From Bacteroidota bacterium (lineage in GTDB: Bacteria; Bacteroidota; Bacteroidia; Bacteroidales; VadinHA17): a stretch of DNA of 7,178 nt. This document shows, one piece after another, positions 1-4,869 of the stretch (position 1 is the stretch's first letter; each line of letters starts with the position of its first letter). The DNA is taken from NCBI GenBank assembly GCA_015222065.1, contig JADFUQ010000094.1, positions 1-7,178 on the forward strand, written 5' to 3'. Below the pieces are notes generated by a model. It made no database searches and was not told the origin of the DNA. It worked only from the letters and a program-made list of their open reading frames with translations. The position numbers and the translations under genes were made by a program.

Positions 1-8
1 ATTCCATT

Positions 9-15
9 GTTATCA
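9..15 (-). other. R''-like box of a second attC site, cut by the window edge
   Basis: On the minus strand this reads TGATAAC, followed by AATGGAAT to the window end. It keeps the invariant AAC of the R'' box and is an exact complement of the GTTATCA that starts the same cassette at 1649-1643. The match extends five more bases into the cassette, to position 20. The L'', L' and R' parts would lie outside the window, so it cannot be confirmed as an attC from this sequence alone. Confidence 0.5.
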
Positions 16-131
16 CTTATAAGTTAAAGGCAAATTGGATAACCTCGTGCACTTGTTCTAATGATCTGCAGAAGTTTTATCCGGTCAGTAGCCTTCCCTT
101 GAACAGTTCAACCTCACCATCCCTCTTAATA

Positions 132-164
132 ATAAAGCCAGACAATTATTCTACCTGGCTTTAT
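132..164 (-). terminator. Rho-independent-type terminator after the 455-residue gene
   Basis: A perfect 10-bp inverted repeat, ATAAAGCCAG at 132-141 and CTGGCTTTAT at 155-164, encloses a 13-base loop. On the minus strand the stem is followed by a short T-rich stretch (TTATTATTAAG). It begins 21 bases after the stop codon of the minus-strand gene ending at 186, the expected place for its terminator. The T tract is interrupted by A residues, so efficiency is uncertain. It lies inside the presumed cassette, so it would also limit transcription into the next one. Confidence 0.7.
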
Positions 165-185
165 ACTGGATTTGATTATAAGAAT

Positions 186-1553
186 TTACTGATCGTCTGG
201 CTCATCATCAGATGCCGGTTCACTGGGACAACAACGATATTCCTGGGATTTTTCCAGCAATTCAATCTGTTGTTTCAGCATTTCATTCTCGAGTTTTTTA
301 CGTTCCAGATCCAGTTCGATTTCCTTCACCAGGGCAGGTTCGCATGTAACACATTCATCAAGGCAGCCTTTTACGATAATGCCGGGTGTAGGCAGAATTT
401 CTTCTCTCTCCCAGTATAACTCTTTCACAAAGGTATCAGATGGTTCAAGTGTCTTCTCATCCAAGATCCCGGCATCTATAAGTTCTCTGTCTACTGCCTC
501 AATGGCAGCCTTGCGGACAGGTATATCGTAAGTCGGATCGCTGCGTTCAAATACCATTTGAGCAGATTTATAGGATGCTGCAGCGTAAAAACCTGACTGC
601 TGGAAACCCATGGCTGATGCTGTCGATTGTTGACGTTCTGCGGCACTGGTGCGAGCCATTTTCTCTTTCTCAAGACGTTCCTTATTTGCGGCAGATATAA
701 ATTCCGGCTTTATCGTAAGCCTACCGGTCGTATCAACAGGTACGCGCTGATGAGCCCCTGTAGGTACTTTCGGATCCTGTACCCTTCGTTCAATGGCCAC
801 CAATTTAAAATGAACTTTTTGAATCTTATTGATCTTGTGGAATAAATAGGTGACCGCTTTGCATTTGTTAGGATTGCTGAATACCCGTGAGGCTGATTCA
901 TAGTGGGCTTCTGACTCACCTTCTGCATGTTGCCGTTGTTCAACTTCACCAACGGAGGTTGAACTTTTGGCGCGGACACTGGCTGCCACATATCTCGAAG
1001 AAGATTCTGCATGCCGGGATAAACTATGGCTGAATCTAGATGTGGATTCTGAATCATAGGAGCCCCAACTTCCACCTCCACCCAATTCAATCAGTCCAAA
1101 AAATGAGAAGCTTGCCCCGCCTCCGCCTTGAGCCCATGAGTCTTCGTAAGAGGAACTGCTGGATCTGCTTTCATTGATTGTTAAATCACTCATCGCTTCA
1201 GCCATCCCGGCAGCATAGTATGATTCCTCAGATGTGGTCTGATGTCGATAGGAAAGATTTGACTCACTGTCATATGACCATTGTGTGTGCCGGTCACTTG
1301 TAAATAACCTTACACGTTCGCCGGGCAAAAGTGTTGTGGAATAGATCGGATCACCAATGACCAGTGATTCGGAGCAACGTACAAGTTCGAAATACAATAT
1401 GACATCCACAGGAATACGCTGCTTCATTCCATTAGGAAGGGGAAAGAACGGCAACTGGTAACGAAATCTCAATGCGTCACAGATGGGCTGTTGCTTTAGT
1501 TCAGGACAACATTCCAATACTGAGATATTAACATTCTCTTTTTTTTCTTTCAT
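186..1553 (-). CDS. 455-residue protein of unknown function, Ser/Gly-rich centre and C-terminal coiled coil
   Basis: I do not recognise the family. There is no signal peptide or membrane segment, so it is probably cytoplasmic unless exported by a dedicated route. Residues 1-110 form a globular-looking N-terminal part with Cys15, Cys16, Cys25 and Cys60 and the stretch TTLLPGERVRLFTSDR (73-88). Residues about 128-225 are low complexity, rich in Ser, Gly, Glu and Tyr, with two GGGG runs near 143-146 and 158-161. Residues 230-390 look mixed alpha/beta. Cys397, Cys401 and Cys404 precede a charged coiled coil (about 407-437), then a CC pair (441-442) and an acidic tail. The cysteine spacing would allow metal binding or disulfides, but I see no known motif. 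The start is well supported: AAGGAGGTT lies just before the ATG. It is the only gene of presumed cassette B and follows the 136-residue gene on the same strand. Two 60-base samples (961-1020 and 1261-1320) have 53% and 45% GC, against 38% and 40% in two samples of the DUF5916 gene. Confidence 0.85.
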   Translation of the reverse strand: MKEKKENVNISVLECCPELKQQPICDALRFRYQLPFFPLPNGMKQRIPVDVILYFELVRCSESLVIGDPIYSTTLLPGERVRLFTSDRHTQWSYDSESNLSYRHQTTSEESYYAAGMAEAMSDLTINESRSSSSSYEDSWAQGGGGASFSFFGLIELGGGGSWGSYDSESTSRFSHSLSRHAESSSRYVAASVRAKSSTSVGEVEQRQHAEGESEAHYESASRVFSNPNKCKAVTYLFHKINKIQKVHFKLVAIERRVQDPKVPTGAHQRVPVDTTGRLTIKPEFISAANKERLEKEKMARTSAAERQQSTASAMGFQQSGFYAAASYKSAQMVFERSDPTYDIPVRKAAIEAVDRELIDAGILDEKTLEPSDTFVKELYWEREEILPTPGIIVKGCLDECVTCEPALVKEIELDLERKKLENEMLKQQIELLEKSQEYRCCPSEPASDDEPDDQ

Positions 1554-1556
1554 AAT

Positions 1557-1565
1557 AACCTCCTT
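1557..1565 (-). promoter_or_regulatory. strong Shine-Dalgarno site for the 455-residue gene
   Basis: On the minus strand this reads AAGGAGGTT, close to a full match to the 16S anti-Shine-Dalgarno sequence, with its GGAGG core 5 bases before the ATG at 1553. It fixes the start codon. Such a site is unusual for Bacteroidota, which rely little on Shine-Dalgarno pairing, and contrasts with mutS2 and the DUF5916 gene here. Confidence 0.8.
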
Positions 1566-1642
1566 GTTTTAGATTGAACATAAGTTTTAAGCTAATCAGT
1601 ATGCGTATACATTATTTTAATTGGCCACCTCATATTGATAAG

Positions 1643-1701
1643 TGATAACGCCGCCAATCAGCCGACGACGAAGAAGGTCGGCTGAATTTGCCTTGTTAGC
1701 C
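1643..1701 (-). other. attC: attC-like recombination site (59 bp)
   Basis: On the minus strand the order is: R''-like GGCTAAC (1701-1695), spacer AAGGCAAAT, L''-like TCAGCCGAC (1685-1677), ten-base loop CTTCTTCGTC, L'-like GTCGGCTGA (1666-1658), spacer TTGGCGGC, R'-like GTTATCA (1649-1643). The inner arms form a perfect 9-bp stem. The outer boxes keep the invariant AAC and GTT of integron attC sites but depart from RYYYAAC (one base) and GTTRRRY (three bases). R'' matches the complement of its own cassette's 5' end (GTTAGCC at 2131-2125), as required if R' seen here belongs to the next cassette. The stop codon of the upstream gene overlaps R'', common in cassettes. The usual extrahelical bases of the L stem are not obvious; the only asymmetry is a 9- versus 8-base spacer. 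It could also be read as a terminator, but no T tract follows. Confidence 0.7.
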
Positions 1702-2106
1702 AATTATTCTCAAATGAGCTGCCACTCCCCGAAAGTAGCCAGCGGCCTCATCTAACATTTGTAATTTACTATGCTTTTCTTTTTCATTATCAATGTCACT
1801 CAATTCATAATGCATCCTTTCAATTTCCCAGACTTCTAATACTTTTCCCTCGTAATCCTCTGCCTCATTTTTCCCAATTAGATCTCCTATCGTTTTTGTC
1901 ATATTTTCCGCATGAAACCGTAATTCCTCGCATTTGCCATGAGGATACTCTCCCTTCTTCAGGTAGGCACTTGTATCTTCGATGGTTTGGGCTAAGTTGG
2001 AAAAGTAATCCGTAACCTTGGCAGTTCTTGAAAGACGTTTTTCATCCAGTTTAGAAAAGATGCCAAACAGGTCTTTTGCTACTCCAAATATTGTTTCTGC
2101 AATCAT
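1696..2106 (-). CDS. 136-residue helical protein of unknown function (cassette gene)
   Basis: A small soluble protein with no signal peptide or membrane segment, predicted by composition to be almost all alpha-helical and highly charged. The segment from residue 30 to 66 contains YFSNLAQTI and then YPHGKCEEL (54-62), with a single Cys59. This pattern of helix, Pro-His-Gly-Lys-Cys, helix faintly recalls small helical modules attached to some bacterial signalling or defence proteins, but that is memory only and unverified. I chose the ATG at 2106 over an in-frame ATG at 2133 because AAAAGGAG lies 7 bases upstream of it, and because the upstream ATG lies outside the presumed cassette boundary at 2130. 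The stop codon TAA is part of the attC R'' box. It is the only gene of cassette A. Confidence 0.8.
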   Translation of the reverse strand: MIAETIFGVAKDLFGIFSKLDEKRLSRTAKVTDYFSNLAQTIEDTSAYLKKGEYPHGKCEELRFHAENMTKTIGDLIGKNEAEDYEGKVLEVWEIERMHYELSDIDNEKEKHSKLQMLDEAAGYFRGVAAHLRIIG

Positions 2107-2113
2107 CTCTATT

Positions 2114-2121
2114 CTCCTTTT
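2114..2121 (-). promoter_or_regulatory. Shine-Dalgarno site for the 136-residue gene
   Basis: On the minus strand this reads AAAAGGAG with a 7-base spacer (AATAGAG) to the ATG at 2106. It decides the start against the in-frame ATG at 2133, which would lie outside the cassette. Confidence 0.75.
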
Positions 2122-2137
2122 GTTGGCTAACATTATA

Positions 2138-2200
2138 TTCTACCGAAAATTACAATATAATACACATATATCCAAGTAAAAACGGATTCCATATAATACT
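2138..2200. repeat. 63-bp direct repeat, copy 1 (next to the cassette junction)
   Basis: This block aligns without gaps to 4762-4824 at 54 of 63 positions by my count. The best-kept parts are TTCTACCG at the left end and the stretch ATATATCCAA, AAAAACGG, ATTCCATATAAT on the right. Weaker similarity continues on both sides: left across the cassette junction (GGCTAACAT at 2125 versus GTCTATCAT at 4750), and right into a TATTTTT stretch that in the other copy is the mutS2 promoter element. Copy 1 is thus probably a duplicate of the mutS2/DUF5916 intergenic region, or the reverse. An additional inverted repeat, ATTATATT at 2132-2139 and AATATAAT at 2154-2161, is found only here. Confidence 0.85.
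2145..2176 (-). promoter_or_regulatory. possible Bacteroidota-type promoter facing the cassettes
   Basis: On the minus strand CTTG (2176-2173) is followed after 20 bases by TAATTTTC (2152-2145). This compares with the Bacteroidota pattern TTTG, about 19-20 bases, TAnnTTTG, and misses one fixed base in each element. Transcription would start near 2138, just outside the cassette junction at 2131, giving a leader of about 30 bases to the first gene. The same arrangement, with a TTTG upstream element, is kept in the other repeat copy. This is pattern matching only. Confidence 0.4.
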
Positions 2201-2407
2201 ACTATTTTTAATAAATATTATTTCCAGTGCCCGTTTGAAACACTTCCTATTTTCCGCAGTTTGACTAGTTTTTAATTACTTCAGCATTCTGCTTCTACAT
2301 ATCTCGGAGTTTCAGATAAGTTATATTCCTTGTGCTACCGGTCTGACCGCTCCAGTAACCAGTAACCAGTAACCAGTAACCAGTAACAATTAGTCTTCTC
2401 CTGAATC
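2201..2407. other. non-coding region between repeat copy 1 and the DUF5916 gene
   Basis: AT-rich non-coding DNA apart from the heptamer tract. I see no convincing gene and no clear hairpin-plus-T-tract terminator for the DUF5916 gene. CGGTCTGACCG near 2338-2348 is an 11-base near-perfect palindrome with a one-base centre, too tight for a hairpin; it could be a protein site or chance. Confidence 0.5.
2352..2386. repeat. heptamer tandem repeat, CCAGTAA x5
   Basis: Five exact, uninterrupted copies of the 7-base unit CCAGTAA, followed by CAAT. The tract begins 21 bases beyond the stop codon of the DUF5916 gene, in non-coding DNA, so changes in copy number would not alter any protein seen here. 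Heptamer short tandem repeats are known in some bacterial genomes, notably cyanobacteria. Strand slippage is the likely way it grows. Confidence 0.95.
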
Positions 2408-4660
2408 TCATAAACCAATGTTAAAGGTATAATTATACTTTACTAAGATTGTGCGATTATTTGTGCGAGGTAGTACCGGTATTTCACGTTGTCTGTATGT
2501 GTTAAGACCTTCATCATACACTATATAGAGATCATGGCCTTCTTGCGGATTGTACCTGAACCTTATGTTGGTGATGATTTCATCAATAGCACTATTGTAT
2601 TGGACTATTGGAATCAGGGAAAGCTTACTATTTAAAAACACCGAGGTTTTTAGCTGTCCTATATGACCTGTAAACTTCTGGTTGCGATCGGGAAACTCTA
2701 CTCTGTTGACCTGGTACATACCTTCTAATTGCAAATGTTTAGATATAGCAATAAATGGTTTTAAGGTTATCGTAAAACGCCTGCCATCATAAAAAGAACC
2801 AGCATCAACAGTTGTTGTAATACTATAGGGGCTTCCTTTAGGTGTAGAGAAACTACTTTTAATAACATAGAATGTATAACTGCCTGTTGGAACATCAGCA
2901 TCATCTGAAAATGAAAATAATTCTGTAACATTTTCTTTGAATTGCCTTGATGAAATTGAACCGGATGAACCTGCCCTTGTTTCGAATTCCCATCCAAGAC
3001 CTATATCAGAAGATTCAATATTCCCATCCATATTACGAATAAATGTAATTCCTTCAAAGAAAACCTGATAGTTATGTAATTTAGATTCTTCACCAGGGAA
3101 CCATCCATAATGCACCCTGTCACCAAAACGAGTATAATTATCCCGACGTTCATATCCAATACCCGGGTTGAAATCATCACCAGATCTTGAATAACTAAGG
3201 TTGTAACCAAGTCCTTTATTACTTCGCCGGTTCCAGTTTACATATATCTTAGAAGGTTCTAACGAAACAATTTGGTTTTTCTCATTATCTTTGAAGCTTT
3301 GTGCCCATTTTAGTGTTAAGTAGTCATCTCCAAACAAACGGAAGATACCATCAATTCCATAAGTAGTATTCCAGCTATCCTTGTTTCCTATTCTTGAAGT
3401 AACCATACCTCCAATATAAGAATATGGATTAATGACCTGCTTACGCAACCGGAGCACATTAAAATTTTCTGACGGAAGAGCCTTAAAATTCTCTGTCTGC
3501 ATGTTAAGAAATCCTATATCCCATGGACCAGCTCTGCCAACAACCCTGGCACCACCATAGATTCGTACCTGATCTCCTTCATGGATTCCAATACGCCGGC
3601 TGTAAAACAGACGATTCATATCTTCAAAACTAAAATCAAAGTTGCCGGAGCGTTCCTGGAAAAAAAGTCTTTTTTCAGGAAAAAATAATGAATAACGTGT
3701 AAGATTTATCATTTGGTCATCTGCCTCCACCTGTGCAAAATCCGTATTTAAGGTAACATCTAATGTAAGATTGTTTGTAAGCCCATACTTAACATCCAAT
3801 CCCGCTTCATGGACAAACTTGTCAGTTCTTTTGTATGCTGTTTCAGTATCATTGAGTTCATTTGATTGTCCTAACCCACCAAGTAAATAGGGAGTTATGT
3901 AAAGAGGATTATGGCTTTTGATATCTTCAAAAAGAACATCTTGCGTTTGCGATGGCTTAAAAGCTCCCCAAAAACCAAACTTTTCCGGGATTAATGTGGA
4001 AATGTCCATTTCGAATTTACGTGCAATCCACCGGAAAGCTGTAATGCCCATTACAGTTTGTCCATCTCTTTCTTCAAATCTAATACTTGAGAAAGGAATT
4101 CGCATCTCTGTGAACCACCCATCATCATTACACACCGTTGCCACATCCCAAAATGTATTCCAGCTTGGGTTTACATTCTTTAATGGTGCTCCTTCAGCAT
4201 CATTTAATATATTCACATCTGTTCGTGTTCCTGCAGGTGTGGTCATAAACATTACTGCATTTTCATTATCATTGAATGCATCGATGACGATGATCATATT
4301 ATCTGTAGTATAATTCCAAACATCGCGTTTAAAAGATGTTGCTTGTATTTTAGAAGTCTCACTGTCATAGAATCGACCCGCTGCATAAAGGTAATCATCG
4401 TCATAACTCAATAAAATTTCTGTGCGTTCTGATGGTTCACTACCAAAATTTGGTGCCCTCATAATTATCGGCAGTGATTTAATGCCCTCCCATGCAGATT
4501 CATTACTTAAACCGTCAAGTTTGACTGGCGATTTAATGCGTTGAATTTTCATAGGTTCATTAAGTCCGGATTCTAAATGCTGTGCAGAACTTCTTAGTGG
4601 TAAAATTGTCGTAATAGTACAAAGAACTGATACCTTGAAAAAGGTTGAAAAAACACTCAT
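2408..4660 (-). CDS. secreted DUF5916 protein with N-terminal CBM9-like domain, probable outer-membrane barrel
   Basis: A 750-residue protein with a signal peptide: Lys9, a hydrophobic core VSVLCTITTIL (10-20) and a probable cleavage after SSA before Gln27. Residues about 38-220 match the carbohydrate-binding family 9 like fold, with VKLDGLSNESAW (46-57) and DYLYAAGRFYDS (89-100). From about 240 the protein carries the DUF5916 region; its hallmark is TDFAQVEADDQMINLTRY (306-323) followed by FFPEKRLFFQE (326-336). The rest is a series of amphipathic beta strands, consistent with a barrel in the outer membrane, and ends in YTFNIGL. The family is common in Bacteroidota and its role is not established; handling of a carbohydrate or other surface ligand is a guess from the N-terminal fold. 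Length is usual for the family and there is no sign of truncation. The start ATG has only a weak GAAGAA upstream. The gene is divergent from mutS2. Confidence 0.93.
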   Translation of the reverse strand: MSVFSTFFKVSVLCTITTILPLRSSAQHLESGLNEPMKIQRIKSPVKLDGLSNESAWEGIKSLPIIMRAPNFGSEPSERTEILLSYDDDYLYAAGRFYDSETSKIQATSFKRDVWNYTTDNMIIVIDAFNDNENAVMFMTTPAGTRTDVNILNDAEGAPLKNVNPSWNTFWDVATVCNDDGWFTEMRIPFSSIRFEERDGQTVMGITAFRWIARKFEMDISTLIPEKFGFWGAFKPSQTQDVLFEDIKSHNPLYITPYLLGGLGQSNELNDTETAYKRTDKFVHEAGLDVKYGLTNNLTLDVTLNTDFAQVEADDQMINLTRYSLFFPEKRLFFQERSGNFDFSFEDMNRLFYSRRIGIHEGDQVRIYGGARVVGRAGPWDIGFLNMQTENFKALPSENFNVLRLRKQVINPYSYIGGMVTSRIGNKDSWNTTYGIDGIFRLFGDDYLTLKWAQSFKDNEKNQIVSLEPSKIYVNWNRRSNKGLGYNLSYSRSGDDFNPGIGYERRDNYTRFGDRVHYGWFPGEESKLHNYQVFFEGITFIRNMDGNIESSDIGLGWEFETRAGSSGSISSRQFKENVTELFSFSDDADVPTGSYTFYVIKSSFSTPKGSPYSITTTVDAGSFYDGRRFTITLKPFIAISKHLQLEGMYQVNRVEFPDRNQKFTGHIGQLKTSVFLNSKLSLIPIVQYNSAIDEIITNIRFRYNPQEGHDLYIVYDEGLNTYRQREIPVLPRTNNRTILVKYNYTFNIGL

Positions 4661-4761
4661 GATCGTTCTTCTAGGTTTCGGTTATTATATCGTAGGCACA
4701 CTTAATAATTGCATATAATTTATTTATAGGCACCGAGCTGTTGTATCAAGTCTATCATAGG

Positions 4762-4824
4762 TTCTACCGCAAATTACTAAATAATCATTATATATCCAAA
4801 TAAAAACGGATTCCATATAATTCT
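4762..4824. repeat. 63-bp direct repeat, copy 2 (upstream of mutS2)
   Basis: Partner of 2138-2200 in the same orientation, 54 of 63 positions identical without gaps. The two copies bracket the DUF5916 gene. The mismatches cluster in the middle (positions 17-28 of the block); the two ends are nearly identical, as expected if the ends carry conserved sites or if the copies are a fairly recent duplication that has begun to drift. Confidence 0.85.
4769..4800 (-). promoter_or_regulatory. possible promoter of the DUF5916 gene
   Basis: On the minus strand TTTG (4800-4797), a 20-base spacer and TAATTTGC (4776-4769). The upstream element is a full match and the downstream one is two bases off TAnnTTTG. 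It would give a leader of about 100 bases before the ATG at 4660. It has the same place and spacing as the element in repeat copy 1. Weak evidence by itself. Confidence 0.3.
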
Positions 4825-4831
4825 CTTTTTG

Positions 4832-4839
4832 TATTTTTG
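4832..4839 (+). promoter_or_regulatory. TAnnTTTG promoter element of mutS2
   Basis: TATTTTTG matches all fixed positions of the Bacteroidota -7 element TAnnTTTG and lies 30 bases before the TTG start of mutS2, so transcription would begin about 20-25 bases upstream of the gene. No clear -33 TTTG is seen at the expected distance upstream. Confidence 0.5.
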
Positions 4840-4869
4840 TAACAATAATTACCAAATACAAAAGCAAAA

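Larger units (their letters stand above)
1..1648 (-). mobile_element. integron-type gene cassette B (partial, end outside window)
   Basis: Read on the minus strand, this unit begins with TTATCA immediately after the G of the attC R' box at 1649 and runs past the window edge. The 12-mer GTTATCACTTAT at its start (1649-1638, minus) recurs as its reverse complement at positions 9-20, so the unit is bounded by complementary ends. This is expected of a cassette whose R'' box (TGATAAC, 9-15) pairs with its own first bases after excision. It holds one gene (186-1553), a leader of about 95 bases and a 3' region of about 170 bases with a terminator hairpin. The remainder of its attC would lie before position 1. 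The unit is long for a cassette. The boundaries are seen; the integron reading is inference. Confidence 0.6.
1649..2130 (-). mobile_element. integron-type gene cassette A (482 bp, complete)
   Basis: The unit starts (minus strand) with TTAGCC after G2131 and ends at the G of the attC R' box at 1649. Its two ends carry the 9-bp inverted pair TTGGCTAAC (2123-2131) and GTTAGCCAA (1695-1703). It holds one small gene with a Shine-Dalgarno site 9 bases inside the cassette start and a stop codon within the attC R'' box: the compact layout typical of integron cassettes. No promoter fits inside its short leader, so transcription must enter from upstream, where a promoter-like element lies at 2145-2176. 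What lies on the far side of the 2131 junction (attI, a worn attC or a secondary site) is not clear. Confidence 0.65.
4661..4869. other. divergent intergenic region between the DUF5916 gene and mutS2
   Basis: Non-coding and AT-rich. It contains the second 63-bp repeat, promoter-like elements for both directions, and a direct pair of TAGGCAC (4693-4699 and 4727-4733) in the leader of the DUF5916 gene, which may be chance. I see no RNA gene or riboswitch. Confidence 0.6.

Noticed and set aside
99..111. Odd palindrome TTGAACAGTTCAA as an operator or attC arm
   Set aside because: Six-base arms with a one-base centre, far from any start codon and without matching R/L boxes; could be chance.
99..419. 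Plus-strand open frame of 106 residues
   Set aside because: Mostly antisense to the well-supported 455-residue gene, no ribosome site, and it runs through the terminator hairpin; a shadow frame.
1592..1633. 13-codon open frame in the leader of cassette B (minus strand)
   Set aside because: It recalls the short leader ORFs near attI in some integrons, but there is no Shine-Dalgarno site before it and so short a frame is expected by chance.
1658..1685. Hairpin as a simple terminator of the 136-residue gene
   Set aside because: No T tract follows on the minus strand, and the flanking AAC/GTT boxes and end complementarity fit an attC site better; a secondary terminating effect is not excluded.
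1695..2131. Terminal inverted repeats of a small transposon or MITE
   Set aside because: The neighbouring unit has a different inverted pair sharing only the core G|TT, and there is no target-site duplication or transposase; cassettes explain both units at once.
2107..2133. Upstream ATG at 2133 as the start of the small gene
   Set aside because: It has no Shine-Dalgarno site and lies outside the presumed cassette boundary, while the ATG at 2106 has AAAAGGAG at good spacing.
3918..4313. Plus-strand 131-residue frame inside the DUF5916 gene
   Set aside because: Antisense shadow of a recognised gene, with no independent start signal.
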